DNA from: Pseudozyma flocculosa PF-1 | Lineage: Eukaryota > Basidiomycota > Ustilaginomycetes > Ustilaginales > Ustilaginaceae | Assembly (NCBI RefSeq): GCF_000417875.1 | Contig: NW_006920871.1 | Location: 169,658-210,551 of the forward strand | Direction of reading: 5' to 3' | Length of the DNA stretch: 40,894 nt | Shown here: piece by piece, positions 9,208-19,694 of the stretch | Position numbering within the stretch: position 1 is the first letter of the stretch | How the letters are laid out: every line of letters starts with the position of its first letter | Notes under the pieces: generated by a model | What the model saw: the letters and a program-made list of their open reading frames with translations, nothing else | Database searches by the model: none | What the model was told of the DNA's origin: nothing | Program-made: the position numbers and the translations under genes

Positions 9208-11792
9208 CTATTGCTGCGGCTGCGGCTGCTGCTGCTGCTGCTGCTGCTGTTGCATAGCCTGCGAGCGGACCCAGGCGTCAAAGTTGACGGCGTTCTGGTC
9301 CTGCATCATGCCGTGCATCGATTCGAGCCCAGGCACGCCGTACTGCGCCAGGGCTCCTTCGGCCCGCTTGCCGGCGTTTTGGTGGTGATGCTGTGAGGAG
9401 GGCTGCTGCGGATGCGGCGGATGCTGATGATGGTGGTGGTTGTCATGGCCCGCGCCGAGGTTGAGCCTGAGCTGCCCGTCGACCGGGCTGGGCGTGCGCG
9501 GGCCGGACGAATCGAAGCTGGTGTTGAACGACGCCTCGCCCACGCTGGGTCCAGAGGGCGTGCCGTGGCCCGACCACTGCGCCTGGCTCAGGTCGCCCAG
9601 ATCAACGTTGCTGAGGTGGTGCGCGTGCATCGGCAGCCCGGCCACCGAGCTCCAGCCGTGCTGGTCGTTGGGCACCGGCACGTCGTGGAGCCCCAGGGCC
9701 GTCGCGGATCCAAGCGTCTGCGGGTGCACTCCAGGATGAGCGGGTTGCCCCATGTCCGGGTAGCCAAAGAGCGCGCCTTGGCTGGCTCGCCCAGCCTGCA
9801 CGTCGTGAGCACCGTAAAAGAGCGGGTAGGGATATGGTGGCTGAGACAGGTCGCCCGCGTGCGATGTGGCGGCCGCCATGTAGGCCGGGTCCATGAGCTG
9901 AGCGCTCCCGGTGAGGGGCGTCACGAGGCCGTGGACCTGCTGGTAGCCGGACGCCTGATCGTACTGCGTCGACACGCCGGCGCCAGAGGCCGCTGCCATC
10001 GACGCCGCCACCGAGGCGGCGTGCGCGTTGGCCTGCTGCTGCTGCTGTTGCTGCTGCTGCTGGTGCTGTTGTTGCTGCTGCTGGTCGCGTTGGGTGCTGC
10101 TCGCCTCGACGGGCCTTTCCGTCGGTCCGCTACGTCCGGTCCGGGACCGGANNNNNNNNNNNNNNNNNNNNCCTGCTGCTGCTGCTGTTGCTGCTGCTGC
10201 TGGTGCTGTTGTTGCTGCTGCTGGTGCTGGTGCTGCTGCCTCAGGGCTTCCTGGTCCGCATCGTCGGCGGACCAAGCGCTGGTGCTGAGGTTGGAGGCCG
10301 AGGCCGTCCGCGCCATCGTCTCCCCACCCCGTCCCGGCACCTGTGGGCCAGCCGCATCGCTCGGCACCGCGATCGAGCGGCGCTTGTTGGCGGACACGGC
10401 CGAGGTGGATGCGGAGCGCGCCATGGTCGTCTGGGCCAGCGTGCGCTTCCTGGCCGAGATGCCGACGCTGGCCTTTTCATTGGGCTCGGGCGAGACGGAG
10501 CGCGCAATGTGCAGGCCGTCCGACGTGGGGCCCTGCTCCGACTCCGACCAGCCGTCGAGCGTCGAGACGCCCACCGTCATGGGCGTGTCCATGTCGACCT
10601 TTGCCTCGCGCATCTTTTCCTCCTCCCTGGCGATGCGGTACACGTCCATCAGCAGGCTGACCTTGTCGGCCTTGATGAGCGCCACCACCTCGGCCGTGGC
10701 CAGCTGGAGGCGCGCCACCTGCACCTTGGGCGACCGCAGGATGGTGAGCAGCAGCGAGTGCCTCTCTGGCTTCATCAGATGGTCGGGCTCCTTGTGTCGG
10801 ACGCCGTCGGGCCACCAGCTCGGCTTGCCCTCCTCGCCCTTGTTGTACGGGCACCGCGTCTGCTTTTTGGGCTCGATGATCTTGATCCAGGCTTTGGCCA
10901 CCGTCTTGCACACGCCCTGCTGCAGCTGGCCGAAGCGCAGCTCGAGAAAGGCGGTTCGCGACGCCTCGTTCTCGAGGCGGATCTCAAACTGCGGCGGGTG
11001 GCTGTTGGAGGCAGTGCGAGACAGACCCAGTCGAGACTGGTGCGGCGTCGAGGTGCGCGGCCCGCTCAGCAGCGCGTCGCGGAACTCGTTGGACGGCAGC
11101 GGGGCAGACTTGGGCGGCTGGGCAAGCTCGCCGAGGTTGGCGGTGGCGACGGCCAGCGACCCGCGGCGCGTGTTGGTGGCGCCCTCGCCGCCGTCGTTGG
11201 CGCCTTCCTTTGAACGCAGGTAGAGGTTGTTGGCCATGCCCGTATCGAGCGGTGCAATGGCCTTGCGGTGCGACCGGAAGGCCCTCTCGAGCTTCGACGA
11301 GCCAGCGGCAGACCGTTTCCCCGCGGTGCTGCTGCTGTCGAGGAAAGGGTCGTCGCTGGCTGTTGCCGACAGCTGGAAGGCATGCCGTTCCGGCGACGGG
11401 GAGGCGCGCTGATCCGGCGAGTCGTCGTCCTCGTACTGTTCGTCGTCGTCGTCTTCACCGCCGTCGGAAAGCTCCCCGCGCCGGAGGCCGCTCGACTCGC
11501 CCTCGTTGGACGGGCTTGCCTCGCTGTGGTTGGTCGTGCCCGTGACGAGGTCTTTTGCCTCTTCGGCGATGCCCCCCTTCACGAACCAGTCGTCGAGCCG
11601 GCTCTGGAGCGCCTCGCTGGCGTAGGTCTCGACGTCGCCGCGTGCCGAGACCCACATGATGGCAAAGTGGCTGCCATTGATGTAGGCGGCCTTGCCCAGC
11701 GCCCTCAGCACCTGGTCGCGCTTGTTCTTGTAGTGCCGGTGCTGTCGTGACGGCGAGCTATACGGCTCCACGCGGACTGGGATCCTGGGCAT
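9208..11792 (-). CDS. YDR124W-like helical-bundle (DUF2841) Q-rich protein, interrupted by an assembly gap
   Basis: Translation starts at ATG 11792 (MPRIPVRVEPYSS) and ends at TAG 9208-9210. The gap of 20 N at 10152-10171 puts the two halves in different frames as written. Residues 275-395 match the fungal AFUB_07903/YDR124W-like helical bundle: QQGVCKTVAKAWIKIIEPKK, then PYNKGEEGKPSWWPDG, HKEPDHLMKPERHSLL and two further helices ending KADKVSLLMDVYRIAREEE. A second conserved N-terminal block covers residues 16-85 (RDQVLRALGKAAYINGSHFA). Between them is an acidic, Ser-rich linker. After the bundle come Ser-rich and poly-Gln/His sections and a low-complexity C-terminus ending in another Gln run. 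Known: the family includes a protein of the Aspergillus fumigatus hrmA-associated cluster; its molecular role is not established. If the duplicated 140 bases at the gap are an artefact, the gene encodes 814 residues in one exon. Confidence 0.82.
10032..10084. repeat. 53-bp polyQ-coding segment, copy left of the assembly gap
   Basis: This CTG/CTGTTG-rich segment is identical over 53 bases to 10172-10224, the first bases after the N run. It encodes Gln and one His on the minus strand. Confidence 0.9.
10152..10171. other. Assembly gap (20 N)
   Basis: Twenty undefined bases inside the Q-rich gene. The right edge coincides exactly with the start of a 53-bp segment that also occurs at 10032-10084, as expected when two contig ends that overlap in a repeat were scaffolded rather than merged. 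Bases 10085-10151 would then be a variant or erroneous contig end. Confidence 0.97.
10172..10224. repeat. 53-bp polyQ-coding segment, copy right of the assembly gap
   Basis: Identical to 10032-10084. The offset between copies is 140 bases; removing 140 bases brings both halves of the gene into the same frame. Confidence 0.9.
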
Positions 11793-14363
11793 CTTGCCTC
11801 GTGCCCGCGAGCTCGTGGGGCGGCGGCAGCGGTGTCAAGAGGGTGACGACGAGACGGGGTCAGGAAGCAAAAGAAGCGCGTGCGAGAGGCTGGCGAGGTA
11901 TCGACGCCCGAGGTGTTCGCGAGCTTCGAAGCTGGCGAGGTCCCGTTGCGCTTCGCGGTGGGTCGCGTCTGTCGAAGGTGGCGAGCAGGCGTGCGTGGGT
12001 ATTCGCGGGGAGGCGGCAGCGACGGTCCGCGAGGTGAGAGCGAATTGCGGCCCGGCTGACGAGATCTGAGACAGCGCAATGTGGATGGCGGTCGGCGGAG
12101 AGGGATATGGGACCGGGCCTGATGGTTGGGACAAGATGGCGATGATGTGGAAGCAAGGAAAGATGGAGATGATGGGTCAGAGAGGAGACAAGTGAGGGAG
12201 GTCAACCGTCAGGACAGGCCGTGGTTGGCCTCGTCATCTGGAAAGCGCAGAGGGCGGTAGTCGTTTTGTTGTTTGGGCGCCATCAGCAAGACGGATCAAC
12301 AGGCAGGGCGAGGGGTTGAGATCGACGGCCTGCGCGTGCGAGGGGACCAAGAGCGGCAGGCGCAGGCGCAGGGGCACGGACGGACGGCGGACGAGGATCG
12401 ATGGGCCACCCGCCGCCGCCGCCGCCTTGCTCGCGGCTGCCTTCGCCACCGCTGTTGACGGCATCGGTGGAGCGGGAGAACGGGGAGACAGGGAGAGAGG
12501 GGGGAAGGCCTCGTGCCTCTCTGCAAGCTAAGGCCGCCAGTGGCATTCCTGGCCGTGGAGCTCGACGCAGCCGAATGCGCGCCCTCATGAACGCAGAGGA
12601 TGCTGATCCTAGCCTTTTGTCCAACGTGTGCGGGTCGCGAGCCCGCCAAAACGCCGGCCTGCACGCAGCAGCGGAAAGAGTGCCAACCCTGACAGGTGAT
12701 GGTGGATCGCGCGCTTTCAGTTCTGGCGGAGATTCCAGGCGGGAGCGGCATGTGCTAAGAAGCAGAAGAGGGGGCGGGGGAGGAAGAGGGCCCCCCCTCG
12801 AGTGCCTGCCACTGCAGCCGTCCGGGTCGAAGGGCAGAGGTATGGGCTCTGCTTGCAGGAGGGGGCGCCGGTATAGGGGAGGGTAAGCAGGGGTTGCGTC
12901 GAGCATCGCAGCGGGTTAGCGTCCGTCGCACGATGCTTTGCCATCCCGAACCTTTCATGCGACCAATTGGGCCGCAGAGCTTCCTTCCAGCTCGCTCGCC
13001 ATCTCTTGTCTGGTCAGGGAGCGACAAACAAGGGCAAGGTGGCCCCGGCCTCGGTCGAGAGCCTGGCCTATGTCTACCCGAATGTCGGCACAGGTTTCGG
13101 CATCACGGGCGAGCAGCTCGGGGCTTGGCAACATCCGAGTCGAGGTCGAGCCCGGATTCGAGGTCGATTTGGAGCAAAGCAGGAGCAAGCAAGCAGGCGG
13201 ATCAAGCGGTCGCGGAAGGCCTCGACGCGGTGCGAGCGATTGCAACCAGCATCGATGCAGGCAAGGGTCGCTAAGGTTGGGTGGAACGAGGCGAAGAGGC
13301 ATGTGTATTGCCGGCAACGGCGGCGGCGCGGGCGGTAGGGCCCTGTACGATGGCGAGCAAAAGAGGGGCCAAGGTGCAGAGGGGCCAGCCAGCAAGCCCG
13401 GCGGTACAGGGGGCGTCGATCTGAAGGCGATGGAAGGTAAGAGGGGGCCAAGGGAGAGAGAGCGAGAGAGACGAGGGAGAGAGAGAGAAACAGGAAGTGG
13501 AATGAGCCTTGCAGCTGTCGCTGTCGCTGTGGCTGTGGCTGTCTGTGCTGCTTGCCGTCGGCCAGCGAGCCAGCGAGCCAGCCACGTCAGGTCAGGGCTC
13601 AACCCTTCCTGACAGCCGGCATGCAGCTCGCCCCGCAGCACCCGCAGGCCCAAGCCGACAGCCACAGCCCGATGGAAAATTCAAATGAGCAGGTCCCCCG
13701 ATCCTGCGGGTCCGGATCAGCCTAGCCCAGCTTGGCCCAGCCTGGCCTGGCCTGGCCTGCCTGCTGGTGTGGCCTGGCCTGCCGCATCGACCTCGTCGAC
13801 CTGCCGCCGGCAGACGGACTCTCGAACATATCCAGCGATCCCTCGGCCTGCCTGTTTGCTCGCCTTCCGAGTCTTGTCAAGGGACAGCCGCGCAGGATAA
13901 GGGTATCTGTGCACCCCAGCAGCGCGTGGCCCGCTCATCGCGGATAAGGGCAGATGGTCTCGATGTGCGAGGAGAGGGAACTGCAAAGACGGGCTACGGC
14001 GAGGAGGGCAGACGTCGGCCGTGCACGGTCTTCGCGTGTCCAACGTATCAAGCTCGAGAAGTCGGCGTTCGGGCTTGTACAAAGCAGGTCGGCTCTGACG
14101 ATTCGACGAGCAAGCCAGACGCAGAAGAGTGGAGACCACAGCGGTGTGCGATTTCCCTCGTAAATTCATCGCCCTTTTCGCCCGGAGGCTGGCTCGCTGT
14201 GTCTGCGGTCTGTCTGACCCACCGACCTACCACCACCGGCCCAGCCACACCACCGTCTTTAACCGCTCCCAGCCCATCCTTCGTATCCGCCCGAGGAGGG
14301 ATGCATCGCTCTCGGCGCGGACCGACCACCACGCCGTGTGCCATGTCGGAGAGAGAAAGAGGA
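11793..14363. other. Gene-poor 2.6 kb upstream of the Q-rich gene
   Basis: The minus strand near 11800-12200 is CT-rich, consistent with a leader. A 24-codon ORF (12209-12283) is listed separately. Elsewhere there are short repeats: GCTGTC/GCTGTG units at 13508-13545, GCGAGCCA at 13562-13582, AGGGAGAGAGAGCGAGAGAG-type purine runs at 13450-13490 and TGGCCTGGCC units at 13735-13785. The longest frames, such as the minus-strand one over 12955-13665, are built from these repeats and show no conserved features. It would contain the promoter of the Q-rich gene and the 3' end of TFIIA gamma. Confidence 0.5.
12209..12283 (-). other. 24-codon small ORF, possible micropeptide or upstream ORF
   Basis: ATG 12283 to TGA 12209-12211 encodes MAPKQQNDYRPLRFPDDEAN plus four residues. 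Its composition (Asp, Asn, Gln, Phe, Tyr) is unlike the Arg/Ser/Pro noise of shadow frames here, and a TGA lies a few codons upstream in frame, so it is not the tail of a longer open frame. No splice acceptor is evident just before it. It lies 417 bases upstream of the Q-rich gene start and could be an upstream ORF of that gene or an independent short gene. Its function is not recognisable. Confidence 0.3.
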
Positions 14364-14927
14364 TCACTTGCCGGTGCCCTCGGCCATCTTGCACGCGACA
14401 ATCTTGACCTTTTCGACGTCGAGGATCTCGGAGTTGTCGAGCTTGAGCGTGGCGTTCTGCACGCGGAAGGTCCACACCTCGTCGCACAGGCGGTAGTCGC
14501 GCAGGTGGCCCTGCCGATGCCAAACAAGTAGACGTCGAGCAGAGTCGGGCACGGTCGGTCGGTCAGAGGCACGCTCACCGCGGGCATTCACCCACTCGCT
14601 CGACGATGCGGCGGCTCACCTTGAGCTGGCTCTTTGCCTTTACGTTCTTGGAGAGGTTGGATGCGATGGCCTTGTCAAACTCGTTGAGGACGCGCATGGC
14701 GAGCACGGGGTTGACGTGGCCAGACTGGATCAGCTCGTCGAGGGCATCGGTGAGCTGCATGCCGATGCTGTGGCCGGGCAGGCGTAGGCGATCACCATCG
14801 TCGTCGTCGTCGTCATCACAGCTGGATCAGTAGGGCGGATCTTTGGCAGCGGAGAGAGATGCAAGGACCGAATTGCGCCTCACCTGCTTCGGCGGTACAG
14901 CTCATAGTACTGGCTTCGGGTGGCCAT
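14364..14927 (-). CDS. TOA2: Transcription initiation factor IIA small (gamma) subunit
   Basis: Three exons: 14927-14884, 14767-14620 and 14510-14364, separated by introns of 116 and 109 nt (donors GTGAGG and GTGAGC, acceptors CACAG and GGCAG). They give 112 residues, the normal size. TFIIA gamma pairs with TFIIA alpha/beta to stabilise TBP on the TATA element in the nucleus. The family signature is continuous across the joins: QYYELYRRSSIGMQLTDALD, then ELIQSGHVNPVLAMRVLNEFDKAI forming the N-terminal helical bundle with its partner, and GHLRDYRLCDEVWTF with DVEKVKIVACK forming the C-terminal beta-barrel. The start is the only ATG that gives the conserved N-terminus. It faces the DJ-1 gene across a 683-base divergent spacer. 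Confidence 0.95.
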
Positions 14928-15610
14928 TGCGGAAGTCGTTGCACGGGCTCGTCAGGTAGCGCCGGAAGGCAGGCAGGCAGGCAGGCGGGCGGGCGGGCGG
15001 ACGGGCGGGCGAGATGCCGCTCAGATGCAAGCCCCAAAGGCTGGGTCGTGGTTGCACGACGAGTCGGATCGGAGCAAACGAGGGGCTAAGGCTGTGCTCG
15101 GTTTGGCTGCTGCAGGTGCCCAGCTCAGCGAAGCCAGAGAGCGTGCGATGCCGTGCTCGTGCTGTGCTGTAGCGTCCCGCGACGAAGAGCTTCGCAAGCC
15201 GAGGGCGATCACCTGTTCGCGAGAAAAAGGTGGGCAAAGTGGCGGCAGTGGGGGTGGTGGCGGCGGCGATGGTAGGCGGGTGGGAAGGGCCGGCGCTGCT
15301 GCGCTGAAGGGGGTTGGGCTGACGCCTCCCCTCTCCGCTCCGACTAGGGATGTCTATCGGCCGGGATGGGTCAGCCCCCGGCCTCCACTTGGCTCGAGGT
15401 GAGTGGACGGCGCAGCGCGCACGGGGCGCCTCGTCTAGCCATCCCTGGTCCGGCCTGGCCTCGTCTAGCCTGGCCTAGCCTGTCCCCGAAGGCAACCCCC
15501 CAGCCCTGCCCCTTATCTCTCTCCTCTTCCCACCACCGCCACTGCACCGACCCGCGCCATCCGCAACAAATCAAGGCCCACCCCTACTCCAACCACGACC
15601 ACTGCCCACA
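14928..15610. other. Divergent promoter region between TFIIA gamma and the DJ-1 gene
   Basis: A 683-base spacer between two start codons facing away from each other. It holds a GGCA/GGCG tetranucleotide tract (14967-15009), a GGT/GGC-rich stretch at 15238-15275 and TGGCCTCGTCTAGCC-type repeats at 15450-15485. The 80 bases before the DJ-1 ATG are CT- then CA-rich, as in a leader. No definite core promoter element is seen. Confidence 0.5.
14967..15009. repeat. GGCA/GGCG tetranucleotide tract
   Basis: About four GGCA units followed by about six GGCG/GGAC units, inside the divergent spacer upstream of TFIIA gamma. Confidence 0.85.
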
Positions 15611-16600
15611 ATGCCGTCCGCCCTGATCCTCATCGCCCAGGGCACCGAGGAGATGGAGTACACCATCACCTACGACATCCTCGTCCGCGGCGGCGTCAAG
15701 GTCCAGTCGGCCCTCGTCGGCTCCTCGCAGACCAGCCCCACGGATCCGCACGGCGCAAAGTACGTCGAGTGCACCCGCGGCGTCAAGATCGTGCCCGACC
15801 TCCGCCTGCCCGACCTCGAGGGCGGCAAGGCCCTCGACTACGACGCCATCATCGTCCCCGGCGGCGGGCCCGGCGCAAACACCATCGCCAACAACTCGGA
15901 CGTACAGCAGCTCATCAACGCCATGTACGGCAGGGGCAAGATTGTCGCTTGCATCTGCGCAGGTACGTTGTCGCTGCCGGGCGCGCCCCGTGCAACGATC
16001 GGCGACTGACCGACGTCTGACCACTCGAGCATCTCCCCTCGCGCCCCCTTGCCGCAGGCTCCCTCGCTGCCCTCAAGGCCAAGATCGGCACCGACAACGA
16101 CATCACCAGCCACCCTTCGGTCAAGGATCAGCTCGTCAAGGGTGAGCTTTTGGCTGCCATCGTGGTCGGACCCTCTCTCTGCTGACCTCCTCTACTCCGA
16201 CCCTGACCCTGACTGCGCCTCGCCCGCGTGCACTTCGAGCAGACTACACCTACCGCGAGGATCGAGTCGTGATCGGTACGTGACGACCAGGCAAGGCTCG
16301 CCACAGATGAAGCACACGGCGCTGACCAGTCTCGCCGTCGTCCCTCTTGCTTGCTTGCTTGCAGCCGACAACCTCATCACCAGGTAAAGTCACCCAGCCA
16401 CGGCTCCCCGCCTTGACATGGGCGAGCTCGACCTTGCTGCTGACCAGGCCACCCTTGCGCCGCTGTCGGAACCCCTCTCACTCACCAGCCGCGGACCCGG
16501 CACGGCGTTTGCGTTCGCCCTCGCCATCGTCGAGGCGCTGCAGGGCAAGGAAAAGAGGGACGAGATCGAGGGTCCCATGATCCTCCCCGACAAGCTTTGA
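15611..16600 (+). CDS. DJ-1/PARK7 family protein
   Basis: Five exons: 15611-15962, 16058-16141, 16243-16275, 16365-16383 and 16489-16600, giving 199 residues (human DJ-1 has 189). All donors are GTRMG-type and all acceptors CAG. The fold is the flavodoxin-like DJ-1 type. The nucleophile elbow [15 protein letters not shown] places the reactive Cys at residue 116, and the partner Glu is in GTEEMEY (E16). The conserved SHPSVKD (His), [11 protein letters not shown] and [20 protein letters not shown] segments follow in order. Known: DJ-1 relatives act in oxidative-stress protection and in detoxifying or repairing glyoxal adducts; which applies here is not shown by sequence. Exons 3 and 4 are only 33 and 19 nt long. 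A TTGC-repeat pyrimidine tract precedes the acceptor of exon 4. Confidence 0.93.
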
Positions 16601-17044
16601 GCGGGCCGCCCGAACGCCCGCGCAGATCACCCGCCGTCATCGGCACACCCAACCCAGGGCTAGGCATCGCCAAGGGCCCCCATCGCACTGCATCAAGCGC
16701 CAGCATACCCCGTGCCGCCCCAGGGTCATGTCGGGGACGCTGGATCTCGAGCTCGAAAGCAAGGAGCAGATTTGCATTCGGTGCCGGTCGCGCCGTAAGC
16801 AGATTGAGCATTGCCACCCGTATCGCGTCCGCCCCCTCCCATCGATCGATCGATCCATCATCTCGGGCATGCGCCTCTGCCAGCAGCAGCAGCAGCAGCG
16901 AAGTCTGCCACAATGACGACCTGGGGCGCCATGCCCGCCCTCTGAGGAACCCATGAAAGTCGTTGTCCTGTCGTGAAAGAAGTATCGGGGAAGAGCATGC
17001 GGTGTCGACCCGTGTCGACCCTCTGAGGCCGTCCCCGTGTGTGT
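16601..17044. other. Convergent 3' region between the DJ-1 gene and the Ser-rich gene
   Basis: Both neighbours end here. A short ATCGATCGATCGATCC run lies near 16845 and a CAG run near 16881. No gene-like frame is seen. Confidence 0.6.
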
Positions 17045-19352
17045 CTAGATCCAGTTTTGCCGTGTATCCTGTCGGGGCGTCGCGCTCTGGCTCTCGGCGG
17101 GGGGCGACGAAGAGGTCAGCGTCGGCGTCAGAGGCGGAAAGAGGTTGGTTGTCGCCTCGCCCTCGCGCTCGCCCTCGCCCGGGGCCGAGGCCGAGGAGGG
17201 GGGCAGGTGCTTGCGTTCGTCATCGACGTCGATGAGGGAAAGTCGGATGCCGCCGCCACCGCCGCCGCCGCCGCCGCCGCCGTCGGGGCCAGGGTCGAGT
17301 CGGGGCGAGGGCGTGTGTCGGTTTGGGCTGATGGCTTCGCCCCACCCGTCCGAGCCCCACTCCCACGCCTGCCCGCCACCGCTCAGGCTCGGACTGGCGG
17401 CCTTGGCGTCGTTGTTGCCCATACGGTCTCCGATCTCGCTTAGCATCGACGTGCGTCGCTCGGCGGCGGCAGAGTGGGGCGAGAGCGTATTGCCGCTCGT
17501 GCGCCGTCGACGCTGGTCCGCACCCAAACCGACATTGAGGTACCCGGCGGCCTCGCCCGACTCGGCGGCACCGGTACCGTCTTGGATGCCGTCCTGCGCC
17601 CGCGCCTCCGGGCTCCACGCCTGGCTGATGAGACCCAGAATACCGCTCCCCATGACGCCGAGGGCGGGCGGCGACGCGGCACCATCTGCAAACGCCCGCG
17701 GCGAGTTGGGCGAGACGGAGCGCCGACGCTCGCCCGAGCCCGAATTGGCCGAGCTGGCGCTCTGCGTCGACGCGATGCTCAGGCGACGCGGGTCGATCGA
17801 GGGCGAGAGGTGCGGCGAGGACGTGTAGCTCGCCGAGTTGCGCTGCAGCGAGCGCCTCCGGGCGTGCCCGCCGGCCGCGGCGAACCACGGCGAGTCTTCG
17901 GGCCGACTCGAGGTCGACATCCGCTCGTCGTGGCGCTGCATGTCGGACGCGTTCATCTTGCGCCAGAGCAGGTTGGCCGAGTCCGCCTCGCGCTCCCGGT
18001 TGCTTCCCCCGCCGCCGCCGCCGCTGCCGCCACCACCGCCGCCGCCGAGCGAGCTGAGGGACGTCGACGACGATATCTGGTCGAGCGTGCTCCTCTCCCG
18101 GTCGCTCGAGCCGATCGAGGAGCCAGACGACGAAGGCGGCAGGCCGAGCAGCTCGTCGATTGTCATGGCATTGCCCAGCTTCCTCTCCGCCTCGCGCAGC
18201 ATGTCGCTGGCGTTCTCGCGCGCCTCCTTGAGCTTCTTGGCCCACGTGCCGCCCAGGCCCCACCCGCTCGACGAGGGTGCCGTGGGCGACTGCGTGCCGT
18301 TGGCGTCGGACGACGAGCGGCTGCTGCGCGAGGAGCGGCGTTCGCCGTTGCCAAGCTTGGGCGAAGACGGCGACGAGGGCGACTGAAACACCTGCTTCTG
18401 CAGGTTGGAGAGCGAGCCAAGCACAGAGCTCCGCTTCGACTGCCAGAGGCTCGACCGCGATGGCGTGTTGGACGAGCCCGGATCCGTCTTGGGCGGCGTC
18501 GGAGGGCCGGCCTCGTCGATGAGTTCGCCGCCGAACCCTCGGTGGGCTTGCGGCGGGGTGCCGTGAGCAGAGCTTCCTCGCGATTCCCGGCGATGGCGGT
18601 CGGCATCCGCAGCAGCCGCCGCAGCAGCAGCAGCCGCCGGCGCTGTTGACCCATCTGCGAGATGGCGGATCGGCGCGAGCGGCGATCTCGGCGAGAGGGC
18701 GGCAGGCGTCGCGCTGCCGTTGTCCGACATCTCCTCTTCCAGCACCGAGAGGCTCCGGCCCGTGCCTATCGTCAGGTGGTTGCCCGCCGACTTCATCGAC
18801 GAGGGCGGCGCCAGGCCGTCCCGGTCCCTGTCACCCTTCTGGGGCACTTCGGGCGGCGGCTGTGGCCCCTCGACCTCCCTGCGCTCGCTCGGGTTGACGG
18901 CCATCTGCTCAAAGAGGTTGGTCAGGCCGTTTTTGAAGCTGCCGGGCAGCTTCGACGAGATGCTGTTCCACGCCTCGGCGGCGGCCTGCGGGATGCTGTC
19001 GTTGGACTCGCCGCGGGTGTGCGAGGACCGCAGGCTGCGCTCCGAAAACGTGCTGCTGCTCATCGAACGGCGGTGGGCCGTCGGCGACGTGGTCGACGAG
19101 GCGGCCGACGAATAGGCAAGCTCGCGGTGTACCGTCGACTGCCAGGACTCCTGCAGCCTCTTCAGCTCCAGCTCCTCCAGCCGCAGCTCTGTCGACGAGG
19201 ATGGTGGCAACGGGCAAGCACTGTCGATCAGCGTCGTCGATTAGGCTGGCCGCAGACGCACGAGCAGGCCGATTGTCCTCACCTTCTCTCAGCTCGAAGC
19301 ATCTCCGCTCCTTTTCCGCAATGGCCGTCAGCAGGTCGCGGTGGGCCGACAT
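17045..19352 (-). CDS. Ser-rich protein with N-terminal coiled coil, DUF4048-like; 5' end uncertain
   Basis: A main exon 19188-17045 and an upstream exon ending at 19283 are joined over a 94-nt intron (GTGAGG/ACAG). Counting from the ATG at 19352 gives 737 residues. The joined N-terminus reads as a coiled coil, LLTAIAEKERRCFELREE continuing ELRLEELELKRLQESW, the pattern I associate with the fungal DUF4048 family (LTALAxQERRVLELREEL); this match is from memory and moderate. The rest is low complexity: Ser, Pro, Gly and Arg, with poly-Ala, two poly-Gly runs and many SP/TP sites. Islands of order are WAKKLKEARENASDMLREAERKL and AAAEAWNSISSKLPGSFKNGL. Coding-like sequence continues upstream of 19352 to a likely acceptor at 19470-19471 (PSGKRASSNLSVNGS), so a first exon is probably missing from this call. 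The function is unknown. Confidence 0.7.
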
Positions 19353-19694
19353 GACCGTGTCGCCCTCTTCCTTCCGCCGTGCCGCCGCCGCGTCAGACGC
19401 CGCAGAGCCGTTGACCGACAGGTTCGACGATGCTCTCTTGCCACTCGGTGTCGTCGTGCGTCGATCCGGCTAGCAGCCAAGTGAGCGCGGGTTCACAAGC
19501 GATGAAGATTGTGCGGGGGCATGGACGGCAAAGGAGGAGAGGCAAGCGTCGGTCGATTGTCAGCCGTGAGCTGCCGGTCCAAAAAGGCGGAGTATGGCCG
19601 AGCGGCGCAGCTCGGATGGAGCACGCCAGTCGCCAGTCGCCCATCGCTTTGCATTCACGGTGGCTCCGGCAGGCAGGAGGGAGAGAGCACGGGC
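19353..19694 (-). other. Probable upstream exon of the Ser-rich gene and 3' flank of YAE1
   Basis: Bases 19353-19469 stay open in the frame of the Ser-rich gene and read RRTTTPSGKRASSNLSVNGS, up to a TAG that would serve as a CTAG acceptor. The first exon and start codon could not be placed; the ATGs further upstream lead to frames with no usable donor. The rest is flank. Confidence 0.45.

Noticed and set aside
9412..11223. 603-codon plus-strand open frame over the Q-rich gene
   Set aside because: It is antisense to a conserved protein, has poly-Cys from the CTG repeat and crosses the N gap. High GC leaves long stop-free shadow frames.
12955..13665. 236-codon minus-strand open frame
   Set aside because: Built largely from short repeats (GCTGTC units, purine runs), with no conserved segment.
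14967..15009. Regularly repeated units as a possible CRISPR array
   Set aside because: Simple tetranucleotide repeat without spacers, in a eukaryotic genome.
17474..18649. 391-codon plus-strand open frame
   Set aside because: Arg/Ala-rich shadow of the Ser-rich gene on the minus strand, with no conserved features.
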